Positions 11,605 to 24,764 of a DNA stretch of 45,074 bases are shown in pieces. Under the pieces are notes generated by a model. The model did no database searches. It was not told where the DNA came from and saw nothing but the letters and a program-made list of their open reading frames with translations. The translations under genes and the position numbers were made by a program. Numbering within the stretch: position 1 is the stretch's first letter; every line of letters begins with the position of its first letter. This DNA is from Tulasnella sp. 424. Its lineage: Eukaryota > Basidiomycota > Agaricomycetes > Cantharellales > Tulasnellaceae. The stretch lies in contig WSUB01000252.1 of assembly GCA_019633425.1 (NCBI GenBank), positions 1 to 45,074 of the forward strand, read 5' to 3'.

Positions 11605-12220
11605 TTTCAAGTTGGAACACGGGTTCGAAGACGTCAAACCCCTCGGCGTGGGATGCTTCGGCCCCGACGTCAGGAGGCGCTCGTCACGTGAGCCTCCACA
11701 CTCTGTTTTCGTCTAAATGGACAGGCAAACCTGAATGCCCCATTCCAGTTAGGAGCGCGCACCTCATCGAGCACACTCTTCCGGTGCCCAATCTCTCTGC
11801 GAAGCAAGTGCCAGTTGGGAAGCTTTTCATCATTTAGTCATACAAAACCAACTTTTTCCATGTTCGACCCGACTTGTACGACTTGATTAACTAGTCACCT
11901 CATCCGCGAACAACCGCTTCCAGCAGCTCCTTATCATGCCAGGCTCCGAGTCTGTATTGCACTCGCGAATCCGCCTCGTCTTTCTAGAGTAATTTTCAAA
12001 GGCCTTAATGTTAACCGATGGATTCGAGCAAGTCTCTCAATCCTTCGCCAGAACAATTTCGGCAAACAAGAAAACGGAAGTACCTTACGGTGGACGAAAC
12101 CTAGATCCAGTTCCTACGAGTGGCCTAAGAGCGTCGTCGAGGTCCGGCGCGACGAACAAGACCGCGAACTGCCTTCGAGTGTTTGCAGTAGTGGACTGGA
12201 CGCGATGCCGCCGGTGACTT
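11570..12220 (+). repeat. Direct segmental repeat D1, copy 1 (ELP4 start + intergenic + oxygenase 3' end)
   Basis: This segment matches 15732-16390 in the same orientation. Shared landmarks are the 'cacgtgagcc' stretch followed by 'ctgttttcgtctaaatgga' (11692-11721 and 15853-15887) and, further on, 'cctagatcc' plus 'gttcctacgagtgg'. The left end lies inside ELP4 coding sequence. The right end lies inside the oxygenase exon 2 equivalent, at about 12217. Boundaries are by eye, to within about 20 bases. Confidence 0.88.
11890..12217 (-). pseudogene. Truncated, decayed copy of the 3' end of the 2OG-Fe(II) oxygenase gene
   Basis: On the minus strand the copy starts abruptly at the equivalent of HRVQS (intact residues 272-276) and follows exon 2, intron 2 and exon 3 of the intact gene at 16058-17257. 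The RxS motif that holds 2-oxoglutarate (RRQS in the intact gene) reads RRQF here. About 10 bases are missing in exon 3, shifting the frame in place of the intact terminal residues. The 5' two thirds, including the HxD iron ligands, are absent. It cannot encode a working enzyme. It is a by-product of the D1 duplication. Confidence 0.85.
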
Positions 12221-13569
12221 CGGACATGTTGCTAGTGTTTCGATCGCGAGCGTCGGCGGGATTACTGATAATCATCTTGCTTTCCCCAGACTGTTTCGTA
12301 TCATTGAAAAGGGCAAGAGCGGCTCTATGGGAAGCATGTATTGGAATCGAGCTCGGCTAAGAATATAACGGACACTCTCTCTACTAAGCTGTATGCCAAA
12401 CCACTACTGCAACCTCATTCTATCTAGCTCTACCCTCTCTGCCGTCATGACAGCCTTTTCTTCCTTTCACGTAACCCTTCTGTTATCCTATCCTAGACAG
12501 CATCGAGATACTTGCATTGTCTTACCCGCCCACACGCACACGCACTCTCTCTTTTCTCCTTTTTCTCCTCCTCTCCTCCCTCCCTCTGGATCCGTCTACT
12601 GTTATCCGGTCGCTGCTATGGCATACCCCAAGCCTCTGTTTTCCTCTCCTTTCTCGCCGTTGCTCAGATGCAAATGAGCATTGTCTTGTAGTGTCCCGCC
12701 GCGCACGCTTACGTAGAATGAATACTTCGAGTTTTAAGCCGGCTAAGAGTAATTGCAGCATGTGGAAGGCGTAACATTCTAATTGGTCGATAGGAGCTGG
12801 CTGGACTACATCTTGACTAAAGTGTGACGGCTGTTTTAAACCTGCTTAAGGTCTGAATTTGTCCATATCGTCGAAGATCTCCAACGCTGCCGGTTAACGA
12901 GAATTGGTGCAAGCTTAAGTATTTACGCCATGTCAGTCTATATTATACACCTTGAACTATACTCTATTACTTGCTTTGGTCCGTTGGTGCGTGGAATGTC
13001 ATTTGGTGATAGGTGCACTCTGTCGAGTGACTGTCGGGCGAAATCTCCTTTCGACGCGTCCCGCACTGGCCACAAATCGCTTGACGCCCCCTAAAACGCT
13101 TTTAAAAGGTATATAACAATGGGATAGGTCCTTCGCTTTTGGTAAGTGACTGCTGTCCAAGATTTAGCGACATTGCTGACGCGATCCAACTCACAACTAT
13201 CTTGACACTTTCTTTGCCGAAAAAGGACTCGTAAAGGCTGAATGTCTAACGATGATTAAAGTATTACAGGGAATGAGATTTGCCATGACCGACATACGAA
13301 GAGTGCTGGTAAGAGTCATTGGGCTGCTGGGGCGTCTGGATTGAAATCCACGGGATTTTTGGAACTTACGAATTCAATACAATTAAAATTTTCATAGCTA
13401 AAGACGCGTCACCCGTCTTGTACTTGTGGGCTGACCGTAGAAAAAAGTACTTACGAGACACCTGAGCTTCAGTCCTCCTCTCTTTTCCTCTTTCGCAACC
13501 TCTCTCCCACTTCACTCCCCCAAAGTCCTCCTCCACCCAGATCCACTCCTACTCCCACCACTCCTCATC
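12221..13569. other. Intergenic, left part of the DNA lying between the D1 repeats
   Basis: About 1.35 kb has no supported gene. It holds a pyrimidine-rich stretch at about 12530-12600 and a TATA-like 'ggtatataac' near 13108-13117. A strongly pyrimidine-rich leader (about 13470-13565) runs straight into the ATG at 13570, as in many fungal promoters. Confidence 0.45.
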
Positions 13570-15078
13570 ATGTCGACTATACAACGCCTGCGAAATGTGC
13601 TTGTCAACATCCTCGTGTTCCTCTTCGTGTTCATCCTGCCCACCTCTGTCCTCCTTCCCCTCAGTGGTGTCAATGGTGTCGGCTTTATGAAGCTCAGAGA
13701 CATCTGGCCCACCTTTCAGTATTCATCTCTTCCATACCCTCCTCATTTGTCTTCCGCGTCCATCGTCCTTGGCTCCTTCAAAATCCCGGCATGCATTGCT
13801 CTTCTAATCCTGACTTTGTCGGCTTTCTTGTACATACGCAACGTTTACGGTCGTCAGGTAAGTCAAAGTTCATTCGCGATGAATATCCACCCTCTTTCCA
13901 CAGACCACGCTGCTAACGCTAAGCGTCTTTTGCTTGTATTTCAAAGTTTACACCCGACTGCTACCAGTCATTCAACGATTGTGTCGCCCAAGTTCGCCTA
14001 TCAATCCTCCTACAACACAACGAAGTCCTCGCCAATGGTCTTCAAAAGGCTACCGCAGACATCCAGAAGGCAACGGCGGACATCAAGCAGGAACAGGCGA
14101 TGAGCAAGTTCCATCGCGAAATGGTTGAAGCAGCGTGCCGGAAGTATGTGGAACTTCAGACGGCCTCTACCGAAGCGTTGCGACGAAGCAACACCGAGCT
14201 GGACGAGTCCAAGAAAAACGTGGTGCGACTTGTAAGTGCTTGGCATCGGCCGTTGCAGCGTTCAATTAACTCATAGCGCTCTTGACAGAACACTCTTGTC
14301 GTCCATCTCCGCCAAGACCTCGAACACGCAGCCGAGGAACACAAGCGAGACACGGAAGCGGCAGATCAAGATCGGCTCAAAGCTATTGCTATAGTCCGCT
14401 ATGCTCAGACCGAAGCGAGCGAGCTACGGTCGGAAGCCGCATCAACCCGCCTCGAACTCGATGCCATGCGCGTCGAGATCGACCTGGTCAGAAGAGAACT
14501 CGGAGCATCCAAGAGGCGCGCGAGAGTTGCCCGAAACGAGGCCGGGGTCAGTGACACGGAGAACGCTTCTCTCCGAAGTGCTCTCGCGCAGTCCCGGAAG
14601 GAGGTTTCGACGGTCCGAAAGGGCGCCGAGACGTTGATGGCGGAGTTGAAGGCGCAGAAGGCGGACAACAAAAAAGTACGTACTCGACAGCTACGCTGAC
14701 GACAAGATAGTCGCTGACTAGGTCTACCTTTTACCATAGCTTGATTGTCTTTTGGCGGCATATAAGCAAGGGGTTCTGGTCACCTCTCCCCCACTCACTC
14801 CCCCCGGCTCTGTTACGCCCCCGGAGGGCGTTAAGTTCACCACGTTTCCTAACCCCGAAACGAACTTTGCATTATCAGGGAGGGAGCCTAGTGGCACGGA
14901 GCCGGTATCGCAGCAGCCGAACCGTGTTTCAAATGAAGGCACGGTGACTTCTAATGCCCGAGTACGTACTCCATTCTGCCCGTCGATGCGCCTCAACGCT
15001 AACTCCTCGCTCCTTCTCAAGAGTCTGCGACGACTCCTCAGACCCTGGGGGTCTGTCCGAACCTCGACTGGAGCTTGA
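13570..15078 (+). CDS. Uncharacterised membrane-anchored coiled-coil protein
   Basis: Exons 13570-13857, 13947-14231, 14289-14675 and 14740-14961 are each multiples of three and keep one frame of 394 codons. The C-terminal end is unsure: reading on without splicing stops at 15078, whereas splicing at 14962 to an AG near 15020 extends to about 15269. Two hydrophobic segments at about residues 11-31 and 72-90 suggest membrane anchoring. From about 100 to 320 the protein is rich in Lys, Glu, Arg, Gln and Ala with heptad-like spacing, including a repeated KATADI, so it is probably a long coiled coil. The tail is Pro/Ser/Thr-rich. I do not recognise the family. The gene sits between the two D1 copies, so it may have arrived with that rearrangement. 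Confidence 0.6.
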
Positions 15079-15514
15079 CCAAACCCAGCGTGCCACCGTC
15101 CTCGATGCAGCGGGTTCTGCATCGACTCCGGCACCTGGGCGAGATCAAGCTTTTCCTGAAGGTCGAGCACCGCTCCCTTCAATTCGCTCATAAATTATTG
15201 CTTAAAATGTCCATTTTGGATTCTCTTTTTATATGTGGTTATTCCCTGCTGTGTTCTTCTGCTGTCTAAGTGTATCCCTCCCTCCCCTTTGTCGTTTTTG
15301 GTTCATTTTGTCTGAATGCGGATTGTAACTGCTCTGGGTATTGATGGATTCGGGCTGATCATCCGCTGAGTGAATCTTGAACCAGAAGATATATGCATAT
15401 GGAGGGCACTCCGAGCGTCCTGGGGCTGGCGAGAGGGGCGAGAGAGGACATTTCAATCCGAATCTGCAATCCGACGTCCGGATTGCTCGGATAATCCGAT
15501 CCATTAGAAGCCTT

Positions 15515-15730
15515 AGCCCTGGCTGGTTATTGGCGAGAATAATAGGATGCCTGGCGTCTTGCTCCCTTCGATATGCTGTTCAGAATTATGTCCGTGGAAC
15601 AACTACCTCTTATGGCAGGCTTCTTCACCCTGGACTCACTTGTCAGAGGCATTCCAGATTTCGGGGCTCGGATTGCTCCTGTAGTACGATGGCATGTTTG
15701 TGTGGTTCTTGGGGGGACATACACTCATCA
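15515..15730 (+). repeat. Dispersed direct repeat R2, copy 1
   Basis: This is a diverged match to 17470-17700. Landmarks in order are 'ggctggttat', 'ttgctcccttc.atatgct', 'tatgtccgtggaacaactacctcttatg' type sequence, 'cttcaccctggactc', 'agaggcattccag' and 'ttcttggggggacata'. It ends a few bases before the ELP4-derived fragment starts. I see no coding potential, terminal inverted repeats or target duplication. Confidence 0.75.
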
Positions 15731-15731
15731 G

Positions 15732-15786
15732 CCGCGTTCCAGAGTGGGGAGGGGTGTCGCGGGTGTTCGACGATCTCATTTCAACT
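15732..15786 (-). pseudogene. ELP4: ELP4 5' fragment inside D1 copy 2
   Basis: On the minus strand this reads as the ELP4 start region: an ATG preceded by the same leader, then the 'tcgtcg' and 'cgaacacc' blocks, a run of C, and 'tctggaac'. About 10 bases are missing relative to the intact gene, and the similarity stops after about 18 codons. No complete gene follows. It shows that the duplicated unit began within ELP4. Confidence 0.8.
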
Positions 15787-16390
15787 TGGAACACGGGTTC
15801 GGAGGCGTCAAACCCCCCAGCAGGGGGTGCTTTGGCCCGGAGGTGCTCGTCACGTGAGCCCCCGCCTTCTGTTTTCGTCTAAATGGACTTGAGCACAAAA
15901 CCTGTTTCATTCCGGTAAGGAGTGCGTGTCTCATGGCGCGCACTCTCCCGGCGGACAATCTCTCTGCGAACCAAGGGCCAGTCGGGGTGGTCATAATCAT
16001 TTAGTCACACAACAAGAAACTTTACATGTTCAGCTCTTTTACTTTGAATAAGTCGTCTCATCCACGAACAAATGCTTCCAGCAGCTCTTTATCCTGCTTT
16101 GGCATTCCAGGTTCCGGGTCTTCATTGCCTTCACGAACCCTCCATGTCTTGCCAGAGTAATTTTTGAAGGCGTCCACGGTAACCTAAAGATTCAAGCAAG
16201 TCTGTGAGCCTTTCGCCAAAACGATTTCAGAGATAAGAAAACGGAAGCACCTCGCCGTTCCTGATGGCTTGACTAAACCTAGATCCGGTTCCTACGAGTG
16301 GCTTCAGAACGACGTCGAGGTCCGGTGCGACGAATAAGACCGCGGACTGCCTTCGGGTGTCTGCAGCGGTGGACTGGACGCGATGGTGGG
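15732..16390 (+). repeat. Direct segmental repeat D1, copy 2
   Basis: Partner of 11570-12220 in the same orientation. Here the oxygenase end is part of an intact gene and the ELP4 end is a fragment, the mirror image of copy 1. The two copies start about 4.15 kb apart. Confidence 0.88.
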
Positions 16391-17257
16391 CAGCTTGGAT
16401 CCGATCGTTCGACAGGATGGAAGCGCACCAGCCCCAGACGACTGCAACATCCGTGGATGGTACAGACTTCCATCCCGAAGGAGCCGTGGAGGAGGCATAC
16501 TCCAGACCCGAAGAAGCCCCATTTTGCCTAGCAGAATAAGGGATCAGCCCTTTGTTCGTTCTTGAAGCTACCATCAAAGGACTTACAGGATAATTGAGAA
16601 CGTTCCGTAATCGCGATGAGCACCGCATCTTGCAGCTTCTTCGGAGGCTTGCTTCCCTTTGACGAAATAGTCGACAAGGCGGAAGTTATTGTTCCTTCCG
16701 GCGTGCAGCCCTTCCAGATCCACCCCCGCGACAGCGCTCGACGCTCTCATGACATTCGGGACCAACTGCCTCTCCAACTTATTGAAGAACTCCAAGACCT
16801 CTTTGAAGTCGGCACCAAGGTCATGGACGAGGTCAGGCGCGAGGCGTTGTATGTTCTCGAGTCTTTTGGCCGATAAGTCGATGGTTGTCTTTTGATCGGC
16901 CTGGGGCTTGTGCAGTCCAGCTGTCTTGAAGACACCTCTCTTCATGTAGGTCGAGTTGAGGCGTGTCGCGAGATGAGGGTCCGCGTATAGTCGGTCAAAG
17001 AGCTTGCTGATGGAGCCAAAAGGAGCCTCGTGACCGTTGATGGAAGTAAAATGAGCTATGCCAGTCGTGGCCGCGGCATGCGCGAGGTCCGTTTCGAGGT
17101 GTGAGGTAGGCAGGGAAGTGGTCGGAGGGAAGACAGTTTTGTTGGGGACGGTTACAAATGCAGTCGAAGCTAGAGGGCGGAACGAGGTTGAGATCGATCG
17201 AATGCTTGCAAGCTGGCCGATCTGCCTGAGCGAGAGTGCTCTTGGAAATTGAATCAT
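16058..17257 (-). CDS. 2-oxoglutarate/Fe(II)-dependent oxygenase (isopenicillin N synthase-like)
   Basis: Exons 16587-17257, 16251-16527 and 16058-16183 sum to 1074 bases (357 aa). Iron ligands are visible as HRD (His214, Asp216) and the distal His272 in AAHHRVQ. The 2-oxoglutarate clamp is RRQS (Arg283, Ser285). GTFSIILQ and WKSVPSTDVAVVWG are typical of the double-stranded beta-helix core. The N-terminal DIOX_N-like domain spans about 35-140. Residues 1-30 are rich in Arg, Ser, Leu and Ile without acidic residues, which could be a mitochondrial presequence. The substrate cannot be told. The gene is flanked by R2 repeats on both sides, and its 3' 330 bases are duplicated near 12 kb as a dead fragment. 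Confidence 0.88.
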
Positions 17258-18166
17258 AGCGACGAGACTTGCGATACCAGAGGAGGAGGGGGTCGAATGT
17301 AGGATGTCGAGTTGAGGGGAGGGGTGGTGCGGGACACAAAGACGGGGCCTCCTCTTTCAGGCTTTATGCACTCACCTTGCGTTCGAACTCCGCCTAAAGT
17401 CTCGCCGCTCCCGAACTAGCCCCGGGAGCTGCAAAATGGGTTACTCTAGTTGTCTTATCAGACTCCCCAAAAGTGGTAAGCCCGGCTGGTTATCGATAAG
17501 ATCAATGAGACCTGACACATTGCTTCCCTCAATATGCTATCAGAACCTTGCCTATGGAACGACAACCTCTTATGACGGGCATCCTCACCCTAGACTCGTT
17601 TGTAAGAGGCATTCCAGGTCTCAGCGCCCGAGTTCTTCGTGTAGCACTGTGAAATGTCCCTGTACATTGGTTCTTTTGGGGACGTACGCTTTGACTGGCT
17701 TCCTGGGACGCCTTATCACGACCCAACCGGGTATTAAGATCGATTGCACGATGGGGGCAGGTGAAGAGTACAATGAATGACTTCGAATACCCCCTATTGA
17801 TTCTCTGAGCTTACTTAGAAGAATTTTCGCCTCCATTTCATGGAAGGGCGTACATTGGTGTAGGGCGGCAAGACCTTCATGGTATTCCGTTATTTTCATC
17901 TTCCGGACATAAGTCAGTCCTATGGCCAAATGTTTAGATACCAACATATTCTTATTGCATTATATCCATAAGGAATCCGCCGCGACTTTTGCGAGGAGAT
18001 CGCCCTCGGATTTCCCCTCTGAGAAAAGGTTTTTTGTTTGGACTAATTTGCCCAAGGTACAATGAGGTAAATAAAAGCCCGACTCATTGCAATCCAGATC
18101 TCCATCTCGTACCACCATTTCAACCCCTCCCAGTCTCTTTTTACCTCCCATTTCTACTTGAAAACC
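17258..18166. other. Divergent intergenic between oxygenase and SAH hydrolase, containing R2 copy 2
   Basis: About 0.9 kb holds the upstream regions of two divergent genes. R2 copy 2 takes up 17470-17700. The right part has an A/T-rich 'gtaaataaaagc' at about 18067-18078, roughly 90 bases before the SAH hydrolase ATG, a possible TATA-type element, followed by a pyrimidine-rich leader. Confidence 0.5.
17470..17700 (+). repeat. Dispersed direct repeat R2, copy 2
   Basis: Diverged direct copy of 15515-15730 with the same order of landmarks ('ggctggttat', 'ttgcttccctc.atatgct', 'acaacctcttatg', 'ctcaccctagactcg', 'agaggcattccag', 'ttcttttggggacgta'). Together the two copies bracket the oxygenase gene, about 1.95 kb apart. 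Confidence 0.75.
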
Positions 18167-20236
<2,070 letters not shown>

Positions 20237-20704
20237 GCGTCCTCTTTCCGCTATCTCAACATCGCGGATATTTCCTCAAAAATCGAATTTCCCTCCCTGT
20301 CCTAGTTGCATCGGGACTGCTCTCAACGGTAGTGCCATCATCGCTTTCCTTTTCCTCCACCCTTGCATTTCTCTCCTGTTCTCATGGTGTCAAGGCCTCA
20401 ACGCCACAATCTGCAATGTCCTGTATTTTCACGCACGTCTGTCCTTTTCTGCAATAAAGTCATTTGGATCTGTGATTTTGAGCTTGGGCAATGGGGGTCG
20501 TCGGGGATGAGCAATCTTCGAATTACGCGCGCTTGGCGCTGTTTGGCGGGTCCCGGCTTGTTTCTCGTTTTGTCACATCTTTCGCCTCTCGCGGTCGTCC
20601 GACATCTGACGCCGCCAGCCTTTACCCTACACTAAGAGATAAGCCATTACGGCCACGAAATTCGTTCTATTACTCCCTCTCTCTGATTTCGCTACTGCTG
20701 CTCT
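20237..20704. other. Intergenic between SAH hydrolase and the UBE2O-like gene
   Basis: Both flanking genes point right, so this holds the SAH1 3' UTR and the next promoter. An 'aataaag' at about 20453-20459 could serve as a polyadenylation signal. A pyrimidine-rich stretch precedes the ATG at 20705. Confidence 0.45.
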
Positions 20705-23700
20705 ATGAGCCGCGCCGCTCCAGCTCCATCCAGCGTAAGCATGTGGTTCTGACATTGCGTTGGTCTAGGGGTCATTAACCTCAGCATTCCACCTGAACCT
20801 AGTTCTTTCTCGAAGATATAGTTAGGCGGAAAGATAGGGACCCAGAAGGACCTGAAGATGACTTGGCCATAGTTCTCGTGAGTTTAGCACCCTCGCGGCG
20901 CTGGGTAACGCTTATGTGAATTCTGACTGATATCCTGTGCAATACACCCTTGACACGCAGCGGCATTGGCACGACTCCGAGGCCGCGCCACCACCACCAG
21001 AACTCGCAAATGACCCTCTGAATCGCGCTCTTCAGCCTGGAGAGATTGGGGTGTCTTATATGGTCACAGGGCAGCATGAGATCGCACCGGAGTCGGACTA
21101 CTACCTCATCGACCGTTCACTCCAACCTGGAGACTTGGTCAAGCGTAATGTGCACGATGTGCAAAGTGGCGTAGTCCTAGAGACGATTGTGGAGGTGAAG
21201 CTTGAGCATGCTGTCAGCCAAGTGCAATACGGAGGATGGGTCGCTTCGTCGGAATTGGAGAATGCAACAGAGGTTTACGTGGGCGACTATATCATCCATA
21301 ACGATTGGGTTGGTCAGGTGGAAGAGGTGAGTGTCGAAGGCAAGCTATTGTATTGCTATGTGCACTGAGGCGTTTTCCTTCCCTAAATATTAGCTTTTTG
21401 ATGAGGCGATAGCCGGTAATGCAAATCAACCCCGTCACCCCCGTGTCATCAACTGACCGGCCATGCATGCAGAATTGACCAACAAGTCTTTGTTCTGCTT
21501 CGCTGAACTGGGCGGACGGATGCAAGTTGGTGATCGTGGTCCCGACATCCTGCCTGACGCGTCTTTGCAGCACCTGGCGGAGACCACGTCAGCCGTACCC
21601 GAAGTTTTAGTATCGGTAAAACCTACCGTCCTCGCAATATCCTGGTTGGCCGTAAATCAAACTGTAAGCCGCTATGACGTTTGATCTCCGTGCGGCGCTG
21701 CCGATGCTGATGCCGGGGATTTATCACAGCTAGACGCTGAAACGGCTGCAGAAAAGAAACGCCCAAAGCAATTCTGGAACGCCGACGAGTTCAAAGAACT
21801 GTGCATCGTTCGACCACGGTCAATCTTTCGAGTTTCCGATAGAGTTCGGTTCAGGGATGCTTCTCTTGCTGAAAGTACGCATATTGGCTTATTGCAACGG
21901 GCGTGTCGAGAAGCTAATAAATGTTCTTCACGTGCAACAGTGCATGGGGTTAGAAATACACGGCACGGCAAGGTCGACATACCCGGCAGCGAGCTTATCG
22001 AAAGTGACATTCTCGTCGTCCGGGAGACCAAGACGATCGTACGAATATTGTGGCAAAGCGGCACGATTACGGAAGATGTCCCTTCCACAACAGTAATACC
22101 CTACGCTAACCCCGACGAATACGACTGCTGGCCGGGAGACTGGGTTCAGTGGAAGGGAGAGGATGACAGCAGGGCGGGAGTCGTCACGACCGTCTCTGCT
22201 GACGAGCGAACTGCTGAAGTCTACTGGCGTACACCACCTACGAATCCTCCCAAAGATGGAAGCAAGCCTCCATCGTTCTCCATCGTCTCCGTGCTTGAGC
22301 TCGACCCCCACGGCTCGTCAACACCAACGTGGGACGAGCCTGATGCAATAGGGGTACGGCGCGGTGACTTCGTTCTGTTGCACCGCGAGTCAGAAACGAA
22401 CGGTTGCGTTCTGCCTCGCGTGCCGAAGATCGGGGAGCTGGAACCTTGGGTGCGGGATACGAATCCCGATGGGTGGAGACACGAGATGGCACACATTGGA
22501 ATGGAGTATGCTCAACGCTTCGATGCTGCGAGGGGTCATAATTCGCCTATTGTAACCCAACAAGGCAAATTGCAACGGGAGGCCGATACTAGACTGGTTT
22601 GGAAGAACCCAAAGGAGATTGATTGGTTTGGGGAGGTTACCAGTGTGCGTTTGAAAGCGTTTTGCTTCGTTACTCGGGCATAGGTCTGACATTGCCTCCA
22701 AACTATCTTTTTCTAGCTCCGTACATCGGGCGATATAGATGTCTATCTTCCTTCAGGCGAAACACACCCGGTCCCGTTGAAGCGCCTCACACTCCTAATG
22801 GATGGTCGTGACGGTCTGCCTGGCCTTTGGGATGAACCTCTCGTTATCGATGGTCAAGAGCAAATTGATGTTGCGGCTGCCCAAAACGGGATGATATCGC
22901 AAGTCATGGGTCAATTCTTCGGCATTCACACAGTAAATGGACCTGGAGTCGATGGTCTGGATGAAGATATGGGTAGTCAAGGGAGCTGGGAGGATTATGA
23001 AGGAGACGACGATGGTATGGATGTGGATGATGGAGACGCCTATCAGGGACTGCCACCCCTGGAGTCCATTGCCGAAGCATCCAAGGAGGATGTTAGTGGT
23101 GTTCCGGAAGCACCAACAGCAACCGTATCCAAGCCATCGGAGGAGCCTGCATCCTCGACCATTCCTCCAACCCCACCATCTCCGGCTTCACCTACGACGA
23201 AGCAGGGTGACTCGGAGAACGAGGTTGAGGACGATTTGGGAGGTCCTTGGAAGAAGTTCAAGATGCTCCCGTCCGCTCCCCCTGATCACGCCTTCTTGAG
23301 TAAGAAAACTGGGCAGCCGACTAGACAGTTTATGTCACGACTGGCGAAAGAGTATAAAATGCTTAGTACGGGTCTCCCTGGTACGTGCCCCGATCGTTCC
23401 TTGACTAAGATTTAGCTCACCCCCCCCCCCTCCTGATAGACTCCATCGTCGTTCGCGCCTACGAAGACCGTGCTGACTTGATCAGAAGCCTGATCATCGG
23501 TCCTGAAAACACACCGTACGAAGGTGCTCCGTTCGTTATCGACTGGCATTTCGAGGATACTTTCCCTCAAAGTCCACCAATCGCGCATTTCCATAGTTGG
23601 ACGAACGGTAATGGCCGAGGTACGGTTCATTTTCTGCACTCGGTCGGGATGTCCTGCTGACCTCCACTCAGTTAACCCTAACTTGTACGAAGAAGGCAAG

Positions 23701-24279
23701 GTCTGTTTGTCTATCCTCGGTACATGGGCCGGCGACAAAGCGGAAAGCTGGAGCCCCACGCGTTCAAGTCTTATGCAAGCTTTGGTCTCGATCCAGGGGC
23801 TTGTGCTAGTAAAGGAGCCGTGAGTATTCCCATTGTTTTCCGCCCCTGCGATTTAGCGCTGACCTTACTGCGGATGTGGTAACAGATGGTTCTGTGAACC
23901 CGCGTTTGAGAAGCTTCGAGGTACACACGAGGGTATTGTGAACAGCCGGCTGTACAGTGAGAAAGCATACGTCTTATCGAGAAGCTTCGTGAGGCGGGCT
24001 CTCGAATATCCTCCTGGAAGCCTGCAAAGGGAGATCGAGTGGCTTTATTTGGAACAGGGCAAACTTGCCAAAGTCATTGCCGATGCGAAGGAACTGATCG
24101 AGGCCAGCCAAAAGTCCAGCCGTGCTGCGTTTGGCAGCGGCGGCGGCGAAGACATCATGAGAACCATTCCTGGATGGGAGGATAAGGCCGTGCCGAAGTT
24201 GACTGCCGGAGGGATCCTGCCGCTGCAACGAACGCTCGGCAAGCTGGAAGCCATTCTTGCTGAGCGTGCCCCCGAATAG
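20705..24279 (+). CDS. UBE2O-type giant E2/E3 hybrid ubiquitin-conjugating enzyme
   Basis: Eleven exons: 20705-20734, 20803-20877, 20961-21326, 21394-21415, 21473-21663, 21730-21874, 21941-22644, 22717-23380, 23440-23619, 23672-23819 and 23886-24279. They sum to 2919 bases (972 aa). The N-terminal part carries UBE2O-like blocks: [40 protein letters not shown] and [17 protein letters not shown]. The C-terminal UBC domain (about residues 705-870) has [41 protein letters not shown] with the catalytic Cys at about 804, and [21 protein letters not shown]2O both accepts and transfers ubiquitin, acting in quality control of unassembled proteins. An acidic linker is at about 660-690. Exon 4 is 22 bases. 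Confidence 0.94.
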
Positions 24280-24764
24280 TCAGCAGGTTAGATTTAGTGT
24301 CAATGCAGTGTCCGTGGCAGTTTATCGGTAATATTTAGAAAGTATAATACTCCTCTCTTGGTTTCACGGCGCGTACATGGGCGCGATGCTGCAAGCCATC
24401 CTTATTCGGATCCCCGCTACGAACTGTCGAGATCGCGGAAGACGTTTTGGCCATCAGGGCAGCCCTGTAGATCTATTTTAAACGCCGTTTCCTGGTTTGG
24501 GCGATTGTGCCGGTTACAGCCAGTCGCCCTGCCTCTCGGTGTTTCGGAACGGACTTAAGGTTATTCTTAGGCAGTGCGACAACATTTCAACGCGGTTGTC
24601 TCCTCTCTCTTTCCCCCCTCCCCCCTGCTTCCCAACTACCATCCCTTGCCTCTAGCCCTCACCGCCTATCCCCTCACACCTTAGAGATATAAATACTTTT
24701 GGGCCTGCTTTGAAACAGAACCCACTTCCACTCTTTTTCCGTCCCCCCTCCCTCCCTCTTCCGT
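24280..24764. promoter_or_regulatory. Promoter of the heparinase-like gene with TATA box
   Basis: A TATA-like 'atataaata' is at 24687-24695, about 70 bases before the ATG. It sits between C/T-rich tracts at 24600-24660 and 24721-24760. This is a typical core promoter layout for a strongly expressed fungal gene. Confidence 0.65.

Larger units (their letters stand above)
15270..16057. other. Intergenic with repeat R2 copy 1 and the D1 copy 2 left part
   Basis: No gene is supported between the end of the coiled-coil gene and the oxygenase stop. The interval is made of about 240 bases of unique DNA, repeat R2 copy 1 and the ELP4-derived and intergenic part of D1 copy 2. Confidence 0.5.

Noticed and set aside
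11605..11637. N-terminal extension of ELP4 upstream of the ATG at 11604
   Set aside because: The extra codons begin at a TTG, not an ATG, and lie in duplicated intergenic DNA.
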